From Perognathus longimembris pacificus (Eukaryota > Chordata > Mammalia > Rodentia > Heteromyidae), in assembly GCF_023159225.1 (NCBI RefSeq), contig NC_063172.1, positions 43,529,832 to 43,593,831 on the forward strand: a DNA stretch of 64,000 bases, given 5' to 3'. The notes under the pieces are model-generated. The model saw only the letters and a list, made by a program, of their open reading frames with translations, did no database searches and was not told where the DNA came from. The translations under genes and the position numbers were made by a program. Of this stretch, positions 34,291 through 47,390 are shown in pieces. How positions within the stretch are numbered: position 1 is the stretch's first letter; each line of letters starts with the position of its first letter.

Positions 34291-34929
34291 CACAGAGAAC
34301 ATTTAGATAACATATGAGAGGTACTTAGCTTGTGGTTCACTTACATAGCAAGTTCTAATAGTAGTAATACATTTCTACCAGTACTATGTTTATGCATGAG
34401 ATGCCAGAAAACTCACTTCTGTGCTCAATTTCTAAATTTCTTTATCTCAAAGATAAAAGTAGTATCATTCTTTTGCAAGGTTACTGTGAGGACTGAAAGA
34501 GGATTATCTGTGGCCCTTGACGGCTAAAGCATTTGTGTTTGCTCTATTGTATTCTGCACAACCCAAGTGCACTGTGGGAAGGGATAAGGAGCATTCTGCT
34601 CTCAAAGGACCCATATGACTAGACACAAAAGTGCATGCGGAGCTCTAAAGCTTTCACTTAAAAAAAAATTCTAAATGTTACCTTTGCTGGTCTTCACTTA
34701 AGGACCTTAAAGACAAGATGTTACTTGTCCAAGTACTGTTTAATTTATTAAAACATCACTATTCTTTTATTAGAAAAATGGAAGATGAGACTTTGGGGAA
34801 TAATGTAATAAGATCAGGTGACACAAAGGGACCTTGTGAGTGATCCAAGGGAAATTTGGAGCAGTTAGTGGCACACTACTAGAAGTGACCAGAAGTACAG
34901 TGGGTTACACACCCATCAAGCATGCCTAC

Positions 34930-35090
34930 ACTTTGCCATCACAAGTTCTATGAGTTTGGACAAGTCCTTCCACCTCCCTATTCTTTTGTTTCCTTATCTA
35001 TAAAATGAGACCAATGACAGCACTTACTGCATGGGGTAGTTGTGAAAATCGTCAGAATGAATGCCTAGCACATGGTGAGTGCTCAGTGAG
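34930..35090 (+). mobile_element. MIR SINE fragment
   Basis: It contains gtttccttatctataaaatg and cctagcacatggtgagtgct, the MIR core and 3' end in order. Confidence 0.75.
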
Positions 35091-35097
35091 TCTCATT

Positions 35098-35111
35098 GGG
35101 GGGGGGGGGGG
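35098..35111 (+). repeat. G14 homopolymer
   Basis: An uninterrupted run of 14 G, with potential for polymerase slippage and assembly error. Confidence 0.9.
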
Positions 35112-35594
35112 CGATGTGAATTCTTCAGGCTCTTGGCTTCTTGCCTTTATTCCTATTTGGGCCCCAGGATTTTCTCTGGATGTGTGTTATATGAGAACTA
35201 CAGCTGTGAACAATCCATAAACAGATAGCCTATGCCCACAATGCCCTATGTTCAGTGCCTAACTATGAGGATCTTGGATAAATCTTGTAGCTCTTCTAGG
35301 TATCCTTCATCTTCTAAGCAAACCATTGTAATGCTTACTCTGCCTGACAGGGTTCATGAAGATTCTACTTTGAAAGTCATTAGCATTTTAAAAAAAATAC
35401 TCATTTTTGATGGACCATTTGTTTCTTCCTTGAGCTCCCCCAGAGACAGTCTGTTTTAACCTGTGTTCTCTGAGAAAAAGGTACTTTATCTGCAGTATCT
35501 AGTGGTCAAGGACCATTGCCCATGTGGCAATGGCTAAATGGACATTGGAGATACAGACATGCTCCATCAACGTGGTTTCTCATGTATTTGCCAG

Positions 35595-35692
35595 GTGTCA
35601 CCAACACATCATCATCCCGTGGGCACCGGAGAGCAGAGGCAACACGCCCACACGGTCCTGTCCTCCCCACCCAGAGCAATAGTCAGCCTGAG
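35595..35692 (+). CDS. ZNF704: ZNF704 coding exon, His/Ser-rich segment
   Basis: The acceptor is tttgccag and the donor gtaaga. The exon has 32 codons plus two bases of an Arg codon. It starts [20 protein letters not shown] and ends VSL. Its phase agrees with the previous exon (phase 0) and the next one (phase 2). No known domain is present; it is a linker between the central region and the C-clamp. The segment is likely more variable between species than the flanking exons (inference). The pyrimidine tract before the acceptor is weak. Confidence 0.93.
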
Positions 35693-36331
35693 GTAAGACT
35701 GCTTGAAACTCACAGGCTTCACTTCTAGGGAATTCCCTAGCTCAGAGAAGCCAGAGATTTGACTATCCATCACTTGTCTCCACAGTCTAAGAAGCACTCT
35801 TCCTTTTAGACTTTTCCCATTCTTCATCTGTTAATGAAAATTTGTTTGGGGGATGCAGTTGTTCACAGTGAACTTGCCTGCAAAACAGATAATGGTGGCA
35901 TTCTGGCTACTGAGAGCGATGTTGCTTTAGCCTCAGGAAGAAACAAGATCTGGCTTCAATCCAGATCAAGGAGGATTGGCTCAGCAAGTCTCCAAACAGG
36001 ATTTCAGAAACAAGAGAAACCAGGAAACACTGGGGAATATATACTTGAAAACTCGACAGAGCAATGTTGCTCTCTACTGGTATTTCTTATATTTGCACAT
36101 TCAATCTAATTTTATGAATAATCAAATGAATATGTCCACAGATGGACAAATAGAACTTGATATTATAACCTTTGAGCTTCTAACAGTTCTGTATAATGGC
36201 CAGGAAAACATGTAGCATACACTAAAGTCTGAACTTAGACAAAGCCCCTATTATATATTTCCTGACTTTTTTCTCTCACTCCTTGAAGCTCTCCATGAAA
36301 TGTCCTCTGACTTCCTCCTCCTGTCTTACAG
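35693..36331 (+). other. ZNF704: Last ZNF704 intron
   Basis: This 639-bp intron runs from gtaaga to a strong pyrimidine-rich acceptor, cttcctcctcctgtcttacag. I see no repeat or gene in it. Confidence 0.85.
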
Positions 36332-36443
36332 GAAGCCCAGGGGAGAGGGCAAAAAGTGCCGGAAGGTGTACGGAATGGAGAATCGGGACATGTGGTGCAC
36401 GGCCTGCCGCTGGAAGAAGGCCTGCCAGAGGTTCATCGACTGA
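36332..36443 (+). CDS. ZNF704: ZNF704 terminal coding exon, C-clamp
   Basis: The first base completes the split Arg codon. There follow 36 residues and a TGA stop at 36441-36443. The exon encodes KPRGEGKKC, then a four-cysteine motif Cys-X12-Cys-X2-Cys-X5-Cys, ending QRFID. This is the same Cys spacing as the C-clamp of TCF/LEF E-tail isoforms, GLUT4EF/SLC2A4RG and HDBP2/ZNF395. The C-clamp binds GC-rich DNA and adds sequence specificity. All four cysteines are intact and the basic residues around them are kept. Together with the C2H2 finger this supports a two-module DNA-binding protein. Confidence 0.96.
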
Positions 36444-38439
36444 GCCAGCCAGGGGCACCGTGCCTGAGCTGCTCCTTCTTTCGCCTCCCACCGCAGGTGA
36501 TGGAAAGAGTTTCTCCTTCGAAACGAAGGAGGCCCAGGGAAATCCCTTCCAGGAACCGTGGTGGAATTACAGCAAAACAAAAAAGAAAGAGAAAAAAAAT
36601 ACCACCTTCCCTACTCCTGCTGAGAACCCAGCCAAGAGCAACTAGAAAGATTTCTTTTTTCCTTTCAAAAGAAAAAAGTCAGCTCTGTTTGCTGTGAGTC
36701 TCGGTCTTAACACTGTGGACTTCTGTAGCAGTTGAACCAACCAAGTCCATTTTTCCTAGGAAGGAGGCATATTTTGATAATAAGCTTTCTGAATTATGGT
36801 ATTTCCAAGGCTTTTTTTTTTACACATACACATAAGCTACATGTTGGTAGCATTTGTACAAAGAACAATACATACTTTGTGAATAGTCTTTTCTCTGTTT
36901 TCCAGTTAGCTCCTTGGAGCAGTTGACATCACAATGTGCTGCAGGAAGGAGCAGCACTCTGGGTATCTTTTCTGAGTCTGTTTTGTTTTGTTTTGTTTTT
37001 TAAGCGTGGCCCCCAATGGAACCATGCTAGAGCTGTTAGCTTGGAGGGCCCCTGATGGCATAAGCTGGAAAAGCGATTGGCAGTGGAAATCACCAGCAGA
37101 CTTCACTCCCAGTTGAGTTCTGAAGCCGGTTGTTAAGACTGGGAAACATTTTGAAGTCTTCCTGGGATCTGTTAGAAGCTCTTTCCCAAGAAGCGGCACA
37201 GCCAGTTCTCTACCTACCCCAACTAAGACAGCAAGTGGCTCGGTTAGCCATCTGGTAAGCCTCGCTGCTTCTTTCAGGGATCGCTACAAGTGCAGCTCAA
37301 ATCTGTTGCACTACTTGTCCATCAAGATAGTAGCCAGGTCCATGGGTCATCTGTCCTCCCCTCCAGATTCCACCACTGACTGATGCCATAAAAGATAGAG
37401 AACTCCAAGGCCCCAACAGGTTTGCTTTAGGCAACAGAACATGTCTGACATGTCCCCATCTGCTCAGAAAGTCCGATTTAGGTCAACAAACCAACTGCAT
37501 TCTGAGTGCACTTTTATAGGTTTGATGCTTTAGCATGTCTGGAAGATGGGTCCATGAACAAAGTGAACATTATGTGGATAAATAGAAGACCTAAGCCTTT
37601 ATTTTTCTTACAAAGAATTTTGGAGCTATTTGTTAGGCATTCCCTCAGAAGGGAACATATGGAACAAGAGGAAAACACATGTCGGTAGAGGAATCTTTCA
37701 TTGAATAGGATCAGGGCTAGCATTGGGCTCGTTATTGGGATTACTAACCTGTTGTCCTTGCTTCTTTGTATATGTGGGTAGTGGGTGGAGAGTGGGGAGA
37801 AGCTGCCCAGCCCCATAATGAAACTCATTCTCCATCTGTCCTACTCTGCTCAAGTTGTATTCCTCCTGTACCTATGCAATGAAGTATGAGTAGCCTAAAG
37901 GTGGCACTGTGTGGGGAGGGGGACATAAGAAGTTTAAGTGAAATTGCACAGAGAAAAGCTTAATATATATGTAGAGATTGTACATATGTTTTTTTTAAAT
38001 AGTAGAAGAGGGCCACCTCATACTAACAGATGGCCTTTGTTAACGCAAGAGTGATAAGGAAGTGCTACAGTGCAACATCCATCATTTGTGCATTCATATA
38101 TTTTGGCGATTTTATTTTTTCAACTCACATATGACTTTTTAAAAGATATTCCTTGAAAGAGATCTGACCTTTCCCCTTAGTTATTTTTTTAAAAGAACAC
38201 TTATTTCAAAAGAAGAGAGAAAAAAGGGCTTTATCTAATTGTATAAGATTCCTGAAGAGCATTAGACACAACAGCTGTGCTGTAGGTTTGAGTACTTACA
38301 AAGTCAGAAAGGAAACAATTTGTTGGTTTCCTCTACCCTGACATGTTCTTTCTCCTGGCATTCTGTCACTGCCTGTAGCATTGCTGTTATGAGATGACAC
38401 TCCACTCTGGCCTCGTCCAGAAGATCCTTTGTGTATTGT

Positions 38440-38453
38440 CCATGACGTCATGG
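38440..38453. promoter_or_regulatory. Palindromic CRE-like motif in the 3' UTR
   Basis: The 14-bp perfect palindrome ccatgacgtcatgg contains the full CRE core TGACGTCA. CREB/ATF binding is possible at DNA level but unsupported by context. Confidence 0.4.
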
Positions 38454-40251
38454 TCATTGAGAAGTTCTCCATGTACTTAAATGATATGGCACGCCTGGTA
38501 CAGGGGTTTTTCTCTTTGGCAGGCTTTTGACTCTTGGGTTAAGGCACAAATTGAACAAAAATGAGCATGACATGGTTTAAGTCTATCTCCTCTCCCAGAA
38601 TTTTGGAATACAACAAGGAAGAGACCTTTGCTGTGGAGCAGGGCCTTATGGCTGTCACCCTCAAAGACATGGTCCAAGTGGAATTCTGAGCTGAAGCCCA
38701 GCTAAGTCAAGCTTTATCCTTACTCCATTTTCTGACAGCACACAGGTAAAGGAGAACCAGAGAGCTGCATTCATGCAGCTTCCCCAGGACATCTGTGTTT
38801 TAAAGTCTTCTGCACATTAACACTTCTGCATCCCCTGCATCCCCTAAATGGGGGCTCCATTCTGCCAGCCAGCAGCATCTCTGTGTACTTTCTCTTCTTG
38901 CTCAGAGGTACAGATATGCCCTCAGTATTTCCCTGCCTCTGCAAACACCCAATCCCTGTATCAAGGCATGGAATGACTGGGAGTCTACCAACTACACCTG
39001 GCCAACCTTGAAGAAAAGGGATTACACTCCATACAAGTCACCCAGCAAGCACTGAATTGCAATATACAGCTTCTGATTGTACAGGTCAAATTTTTGAGGT
39101 TTTTTTTAACCAAATGAAGTGCCAAATTAAGGCAGTTGACACTATCTCTGTGGAACCCTTTTCCTTTTCATGTCTGCACTTGGCAGGGAGGAGGGGGGCA
39201 GGGAGAAGAGTGGTTCCAGGATAAGCTGGCTGCTAAACTGGAGCCCGAGCATCCCAGGGAGGTCACAGACCTGTGGAATGAAATGGCAATACAATGAATT
39301 TTGGTCCAATGAAAATGTGTGATTTTTCCCCCTCCCTTATTGCTCCTTGCTTTTAAAAGGGTTTATCATCCTCCCTCCTACCTCTCCCCTGACAGCAAGC
39401 TCCAAAGCAGAGTATGTATCAGGCAGTATCATCAAACCTGAGGTCAGCCCGTAGTTTGGACACTCAATTTGTGGGAAGCAGTAAGAAACCTTGAAGAAAA
39501 CACCCAGGTATCAAGTGGGTCAGAGAAGAGATGCAAGAGGCCTGCAGAGCCCTGACTCCTGCACATCTTGGGGCTAATCAATCAGGTGACATCCTGGAGC
39601 ATCTTGTCTCCCTTGCTATCTCTTCTGCTGGGAGCAGATACTGGAAGCCAGGAGAGAGCTGCTGTGGTCAGGGCCTCAGGGCTCTGGTACATAGCTCTAC
39701 ATAGCTCTGGCAGGCAGCCTCTAGCAGGCATGCCCTTCTCTCCACCTCATTTGCTGGGATGTTTCCTCCCTGGGTTGGCAAAAGCCTAGAAGGGAGTGGT
39801 TTCTGACCAGGAATGTGCTTGCTCAGCTGAAAAGTATCAATGGCTGCTTGCTGTCTAAAAAAGGTGCCCTTCATTGGACAATTCCTTGTCTGCTTCTCAA
39901 ACCATGCCGCAGACAAAAAAATTCAATAGAGACTGGCCCTGTTACAGATCTTGGAATTTCCAAAAACTTTTCAAAGATAGTCACACATATATTGCAAATT
40001 TTTCTGAGGCTGAAATGTACCCCATTAGCTGTCAAGATCATTGGTGTTGAAGTCTGCTGCTTCTGCTGTCACCACCCTGCCACACTCTTGCAAGCCCCCC
40101 AGGGTCTACATTAGGCAGCATTGCTGGAATCCATTCCCCCATTTCAGACTGCACTGCTAATGAAGCGTGGCAATCACTTAAGAAGGTGCAGAGAAAAGTG
40201 GAAAGCATTGTACATGTGAGTGAGAATACCATGAGAAGACTAGCAAAATAC

Positions 40252-40259
40252 TGTAAATA
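40252..40259 (+). promoter_or_regulatory. ZNF704: Pumilio-type site TGTAAATA
   Basis: An exact match to the Pumilio recognition element in the probable 3' UTR. By family knowledge such sites lower mRNA stability or translation. Confidence 0.45.
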
Positions 40260-41246
40260 ATACTATTTCCTCAGGGAAGCATAAAAGAGATGTGAAAACT
40301 GATTTGGAGAATCCTAAGACAAGGGTTTTATTGTCTCAAGTCTTTTCTAGTCACAGTGTTTTTTGTTCATATGAACGTGATACAATTTCAAGACAAATTT
40401 ACCTGAACTGAACAATACTGATTTTCGTGAGAGGTGGGAAAAATACTCCCCATGAAAAACTGGCTCTTTGTAGCTGGCCTGCAGTCTAAGTCTGACATTT
40501 GAACCACAGGCGCAGTGCCTGCTGGGTATTCCTAGACTCAGTAAGGCTTTTGCTGAATGTAATTGTGAATATGAAGCCTTGCCATTTCTTTTTATAATCA
40601 CTTGGCTAGCTATCAGCAGAATTTTGTAGGCAAAAGGGAGCCGCTCAAGATGTGCATTTTGCTTTAATAGCATGTTAAGAAGCATACTGCCGTGGACTTC
40701 TATGGACAAGGTGCTGCTTTCTCTCACCACCCTGTAGGATTTCGACCAACCACATCAAGCTGTAGCATTGACCTGTGTGAATGCAAGGAAGAATATGTGC
40801 ATACAAATGAGTGGAAACAGCAGACTCATGAATATGAATGCGAATGTGGCTCTTTTTTTGAAGAATGTGTTGGGCACAGGGGTCAATTGAAAATTTCATT
40901 TCTCTAAGAAAGGAACCCTACTAGCAGCGCATAGATGCCCCTCTATTCGTCCTACCTGTGACTATTCCTCCATAGGAGAACGGCTTCTTTCCATCTTCAT
41001 TGTAAACTAGCCAACCCCATGGTCATTAAATCAAATGAGAGTAGCACTTTTAGGTATCTGTGGTATCACTGAGTGCTGCACATCATAGAGAAAGGAAGTA
41101 CAAAATGTATTGAAGACCAACTGGTTTGCATATTATCATGACTGACTTTGAAAAGAAATACTATGTCCAGTGGTAGGCATGCTATGAAAGATGTATCTGT
41201 CATAGGACCAGGAATGAAAATGGGAATTTTACCTCCAGTCCTGTTC

Positions 41247-41254
41247 TGTAAATA
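41247..41254 (+). promoter_or_regulatory. ZNF704: Pumilio-type site TGTAAATA
   Basis: A second exact match about 1 kb downstream of the first. Confidence 0.45.
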
Positions 41255-44200
41255 GTTCCTTTTTTTCGAAGACAATCTCCTGTTTTATAACTTACGTTGT
41301 GTGGGTCTGAGAATCACAATGGAAATGTGTTATGGCAAAACTGTAATCTTAAATACAATAATAATTAATTTTCCAAATGAAACATGAAATATACTGCTTA
41401 GGCTCCTACAATTCTAAAAGACCATGACACTTTTATAATAAGCGTTAGTACTTGACTTCTCAAGTTAACAGAACTGGAAATATTTTACAAGATGCAGCAT
41501 TTTGTAATCACAAAGAACACCGTACACTTTGTGAGATATGACCTTGATTTTATACATTGTAGCTTATTTTTAAAAATACAATATTTTAACAGACAGGACG
41601 TGTTAATATTATACACAGTTCCTGCTCACCAAACAAAGGGCTATGCCTCTTTCAAGGAAATGTTTTGATGCATTTCTTTTCAATTAACCCTCTGTAGCAA
41701 GAGTAGAAATGTAGATCAGATGGAATGGTTATTTACAAGAGAATCTATGGAATGAATAGCAGCTACTCCTTTATTGTTGACAGTATGTTTTCCAAATGTT
41801 ATGGGGAAAAGTCACTTAAAGAATCATCACATACATGTTAAATCTTTTAAAAAGAGCAGATATACTTACAAGCTACTGGGGAAAATAATTCTTGTAAATT
41901 CCTTAGTGTGAAATCATGAATTCTATGTCATAAGTTTTCCACTCAATCTACTGGAACCACACATTTAGCCCATTCTATTTGGTATAAATTTCTAAAATTA
42001 TAGTATATACATCCAAAGATTTTTTTTGAAAAATTAAGAGTTCACTAAAGTTTAAAATAATTTTGTCCTCAACACTAACTAAAAAAAAAAACTTGATTAT
42101 CCTTATTGGAACAAGTGCTCGACTTCATTGTGAAGAACCCACAGGCACACAAGGCTATGACCTGAGAGTGATCATGTTCCCATGAATGGAACATGAGGAG
42201 GAGAGCCACCAAGAGCTTATTACCTGCACAAATAATTGTGAACTTTGCCAAAATCATTTCATAATGTTATACAGTTTTCCCTCCAAATCCACTCACTGTG
42301 GTAACAAGAAAGTATCTTTTCTTGCTAAGATTTTAGCAGTCCAAAAGCTAGCCTAATTAGCCAAGTATGTGATACTATTAAAAGAAAAGCTGACCTAGAA
42401 TAGCCCTACACTCACTGGGCAACTCCTAGGAAGTGGTCAGAAGGTCACTCAGTCCTTGCTTTCAATCAAGTAGAAATGCACAGCATGGGACGAGGGGAGG
42501 TGTACAGCCTTGGTGCTCACTGTTTGAGCTGAAGCAGTCTACAAATCTTTGGAAAATGGTTTGAACTACATGAGTCTTCCTTCCAACAGGAATTTCCCAA
42601 TGATATACGACAGAGGTTACAGATGCAGATGCCTTTGAAAGAATGGGCATGTTCTGTACCTTATCAGTCAGAGCAGATCAAACAAAATGGACACTAACTT
42701 ACGATGGGAAATGGATGACACAACCCCCTTAGCAGGAAGACCCACATGCAGCAATAGACAATCAGAACACGCAGACATCAGGCCAATGGCTGCCACATCT
42801 TCTGTCTTGGAAATAGAGTATCTCCTGACATTTAAGGGTTGACAATCATTGCAAATTCTTGTCTAACACTGTGCAGACCAAAGAGAAGCAGTCTGTGGGC
42901 AGATATAGCCTGTAGCCACTAGTGTCAGCTATAAGGAAAAGTAGACTTTACTCCCATGGCTGCCAGCCTTAGTTCCTCCATCAGCTCCACCAGCTCACAT
43001 GTTGGCACTATAGGAGCAATTGCCATGAAAAAGAAAAGAGGTCATTCCTTTCTAAAAATTATTCCCATGGAAGACCTAAAACAAATTTCATATCCTTAGC
43101 CTAGCCTTGCCCCTGATAAAACTAAACTGTGAGTTGTTACCCAGCTCTAGTGAGAGCGGCCTCCTGGCACACCCAGGCCATGCCCCAAAGCACTGAATAA
43201 CTGTAATACTGACTCAGCTCTTTTCACTGCCGTGACCACTGTGATGAGGGGCTGGCAAAGAGCAGCCTTGTGCCTTGGGAGATGAAAGCCAGGAGCCCCT
43301 TAAGTTTTAAGGTGACATGTGTTGCCTGCTGTGCCAAAGCCCTCTACCAAACCTGACCCCATTCCTCCCCAAGCTATCCTGCCCATGAGTCTTACTCTGG
43401 TGCACAATTGCTGCTACTTTGCTTCTGGTCTGGCAGTGTCCTTGCTTCAGCACTGATAGGCAGGGTGTTTGGGGAATGGCCACTTATCTCAAAAGGGGAT
43501 TTTCCACATAGAAACCAATAGCACCTTGATGGGAGGGCAAAATCAAAATGAGAATCAATCTCATGAAATAAAGGTATGAGCAGAGCCCCAAGTTACTTTC
43601 TCCTACTAGTCCCTTTCTTTGATGAAAGGGACTGGGTTAAACTGTGACTTACATTGAAGTGATACTAGGATAACTACAGGTGATAAAGTGTATCTGTCAG
43701 ATACATTATTAACAGGAATGTGAGAATCGGCCTCCCTCTCACCTCCAAGGCCAATCCGGGGTAGGCTTAAGCCTGAGTCAGTCACATTATTGACTATAAA
43801 GAGGAGGAAGAGGACTCATGAAAGGGTTAGTAGTAGAGCTAGCTCAGCTCTTAGTCTTCCAGAAAGACTTTAGACCTGAGAAGACCCAGGGCCTACTATG
43901 CTCTCAACTCACTTCCAGCCCAGGCCTTTCAGTATGGAAGAGCATACTCCTTCACACATTTGTGTTGCCAAGTACAAACCCAGTCATTAGCTAAATGTAC
44001 CCCTCACCTCATAGCTACCATGCCCCTCATCCCTAAGCTCCAACCAGCTAAGTGTTCATTAGAGGACTTTATTGCAAAAAGCAGCTTCTGAGTAAAAGGT
44101 TTGATTCATTGAAGGTAAAAAAATTATTTTACTGCAAGTATTCAACATTTTCTAGCTGCATGCACCTAAATTGATGCCAGAGCATATAAAACGAGCTCAA

Positions 44201-44381
44201 TCTCAAATTTGTAATTTGTAGCTCAGAAAGTACTAGGAACTTCAATTGGAAATGTCTGGAAGTATTAAATCATGTTTAAATGTGAATGCAATGTAAACAA
44301 CATGGGAAAGCCTGAGATTTTTTTTCCATTTCTTTATGTGAATGACTATGGCTATCCAATATATGAATGAGCTTCATTCTG

Positions 44382-44412
44382 GCCTCCCCACCCCCACCCC
44401 CCCCCACCCCCG
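44382..44412 (+). repeat. C-rich (CCCCA)n low-complexity run
   Basis: About 31 bases of C with scattered A, inside the probable 3' UTR. Confidence 0.85.
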
Positions 44413-44803
44413 TCAATTTACCAAACTTAATATCTGGAATTTAGAATGAACACATTCACAGGAAGTTTTGTCAAAGAGTTAGAAGGCATCAGAAGGCATT
44501 GGGGCCTGTGGCTTACTTCATTAGCAGGCTTTTTTATGACTGGTAGTTTTATTATGTTTTTGAAGTAATGCAGTGTGGACAGAGGAAATAACGCAAGTGT
44601 TTTTCCTCCTCCAATGAAAAAGCAGCCCATTGTATAATGGCTAGTGCCAGGCTACTGCAGCAGTAGGATGTAAAAATAAGCCCAATATTAAGGAAGAAGT
44701 TGAAATAAATCTGTTTCCAAAAACAGGTAACTATAGATTGGTCATGAGCAGGAGGGGGGAACAAATTGTGGTTAATCCAAAATACTTATTAAAAAATGTT
44801 CTT

Positions 44804-45009
44804 GGGCTGGGAATGTGGCTTAGTGGTGGAGTGTTTGCATAGCAGGCATGATGCCCTGGGTTCAATTTCTCAGTACCACATAAACAGAAAAAGCTGGAAG
44901 TGGCACTATGGCTCAAATGGTGGAGCACTAGCCTTGAGCACAGAGAGGCTCAGGGACAGTGTGCAGGTCCTAAGTTCAATCCCCAGGACTGGTGGCAAAA
45001 AAGAAAAAA
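44804..45009 (+). mobile_element. IDL-Geo dimeric SINE in the 3' UTR
   Basis: The ID-like head (gggctgggaatgtggcttag) and Geo tail (ctatggctcaaatggtggag, ccccaggactggt) are complete and moderately diverged. Confidence 0.9.
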
Positions 45010-47010
45010 TTCTTCCATGTTGGACACATCCCTGTAATTATTAACTACCAGTTTCCAAAGAGAAGATCCCCTTGATATTACAAAAAAATGCTTAAAATTT
45101 AATGTGCAAGGCTGCTTAACTATTACATTTTCTTACTGAGACCAAGTCCCCAAATTTTTAACTCAGAAAAGTAGCTGAAGTGGAAAGTAGCAAACCCCTG
45201 AAACAAGATATCTTGACCTTATACTAAAATTGGGAGAGGCGGGAGATAACAAAGTGAAAAGGTGCTCATCCATTTTTCTCTGAATCCTAACTATATCCTT
45301 AACTAAAGGGGAAGCATGCTGGAGAAGAAATTGAGAAGAGAGAAAAAAAAATTCCTTGATCTGGTTATTAGTCCCGTTTTCTGCCATCTTGACAAGCACC
45401 TACAGCTTTGCTAGGAACTTGTTTCACTCCCCTCTTGGGACCATTGTTCTGCTTTTCACTGCCAAAGCCATGGATGTGACACTTGTTTTCATGCTACAGA
45501 TTGTTCTCTCTCTTAAATTAAGGTCAGAGGGGACTTGTGCCTTAGGCCCACATCAGTGTGTCTATCCCCTTCCTATTGGGGAAAAATTTCCATCCATCTA
45601 AACAATTGTCATCTTTCTGATCGTGAGGAAACTGCCACGTCCACTAGAGATCTGTGTGAATTCATTGATAGAGGGTCACACTCTAAACCTAATCATTTCC
45701 CTGTGTCTATCCCCCTCCCCCGCCCCAGGACAGTAATGGACTCTAATCCCTTCCATGTGCAAGGTTCATGGAGTGAGCAGCCCCAGAACAATGCGCTGGG
45801 ATTCACATGGAAAGGGAGCACTCAAGAGCAGAGTAAGATGGCTGCAGATTTAATCACTCCAAGCCCTGACTTCAACCCACAGTGATAGAACATAAAAACA
45901 GAATTGGCTTTACTATGTGATAAGAAAGTTGTTCTGTACAGCATAACTGGGAAGAGAAAATGGTCCCATTCTGCTCACCTTGTTAAGCACTTTTCCTTTA
46001 ACCCAGGGGAACCCCTCCCATGCTTTGGGCCCAGAGAACTGAGATAAAGGAGAAATAAGTAGAGTTCTTAGGGCCTAAGAATCACCTCTCAGGAATCAAT
46101 GGGGATCTGCTGTGAAGCTTAATGCTGAACCATCCCCAGCCCCCAGAAAATAGTGAAGAGCTGACACAGAGCTTTGCAGAACACAAGCCCTTGATCATAT
46201 TTTTTAAAGAAGAGAGCTAGACCTCAAGAAATATACAAAAACTAATATTCTCATATAATTAGAAGAAATAAATAATACTATTTTCTATTAACAAACTAGG
46301 CCATTTGGATAACTTGTTTCTTAAAACTGTAGAGGTCAAAGGACTTCCCATCTCTTTTTTTAAAAAAATAGTGACTCTTACTCAGAATTGTAAAAAGACT
46401 TACCAATTGTCCAAATCTAGAAAATTATTGTCTTTCCCTCCATACTCTTCATTGTCCTCCACTTATGCAATCAGCCATTAAGTCCTGTTTTCTGATAAGT
46501 ACTCACCTGTTGTTGCTGCTCCATTCCTACTGCCACCATCTTCCTTGAATTCTGTCTTGCCTCCCATGAAGAAACTAATAGCTCTACTGGCCTCCCACAA
46601 AAACAAGTGAGGAGCTGGTCACCCTTAGTATCTTTTCTGTCAACATCCCTCTTCTTAGGCTCAGTAGTGCCCCATCTCTGGACCAAGTCTCAATTCCCTT
46701 ACCTACACCACCCTGTGTAACAATGGCCTTCCCTCTTTCTGTATATCTGCATTAGGACTTCCTAAGTCTTACTGTACTCAAAATACTTCACGACTATGCC
46801 AAGTGCAGTGTTGAGCACAGTGATGGATCTCTGCTTACCTACCTAAGACAAAAGGCTTCTGTGGCATGACCTTGTTCATCCTTTCCTGTGGAGTCTGAAT
46901 GTCACATAAGAGAGACTGCCTGTTGTGGCTTAGACTGGAAAGAAAGTGGTATATGTGGTTTTCCAGTTAAGAAGATGGGATGGGTTCTGTAGTTTAACCT
47001 GCCTTCAACT

Positions 47011-47217
47011 TTTTTTTTTTTTTTTGACCAGTCCTGGGGCTTGGACTCAGGGCCTGAGCACTGTCCCTGGCTTCTTTTTGCTCAAGGCCAGCACTCTGCC
47101 ACTTGAGCCACAGCACCACTTCTGGCCATTTTCTATATATGTGGTGCTGGGGAATTGAACCCAGGGCCTCATGTATACGAGGCAAGCACTCTTGCCACTA
47201 GGCCATATCCCCAGCCC
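47011..47217 (-). mobile_element. IDL-Geo SINE, first of a pair at one target
   Basis: A full antisense dimer with a 15-base T run at its left. It lies between two copies of ctg(c/t)cttcaacttt, at 46999-47012 and 47218-47231. Confidence 0.92.
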
Positions 47218-47229
47218 CTGTCTTCAACT

Positions 47230-47390
47230 TTTTTTTTTTTTTTTTTTTTGCCAGTCCTGGGGCTTTGGACTCAGGGCCTGAGCACTGTCCCTGGCTTCTT
47301 CCCGCTCAAGGCTAGCACCCTGCCACTTGAGCCACAGCGCCGCTTCTGGCCGTTTTCTGTATATGTGGTGCTGGGGAATCGAACCTAGGG
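47230..47390 (-). mobile_element. 5'-truncated IDL-Geo SINE, second of a pair
   Basis: It lacks the first ~50 bases of the ID-like head. It lies between the second and third copies of ctgtcttcaactttt (47218 and 47391). It belongs to the younger subfamily (cttcttcccgctcaaggcta). Confidence 0.92.

Larger units (their letters stand above)
14870..35594 (+). other. ZNF704: Large ZNF704 intron (20.7 kb)
   Basis: The donor is gtaagt and the acceptor tttgccag. The intron contains two diverged SINEs (14985, 15226), a tandem array (15926), a tetranucleotide repeat (17322), a MLT1-like LTR (18097), an old antisense L1 piece split by an ERVK provirus (18851-24407), an IDL-Geo SINE (25009), a full-length L1 (25263-32714), an older antisense L1 piece with a nested B1 (33325-33800), MIR fragments and a further composite SINE (33996). 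No additional exon was recognised. Stretches 15480-17300 and 17400-18090 show nothing identifiable. Confidence 0.7.

Noticed and set aside
36283..36697. Alternative frames of 113-120 codons over the last exon
   Set aside because: Shadow frames of the ZNF704 C-clamp exon. The true frame matches the phase of the previous exon and the family motif.
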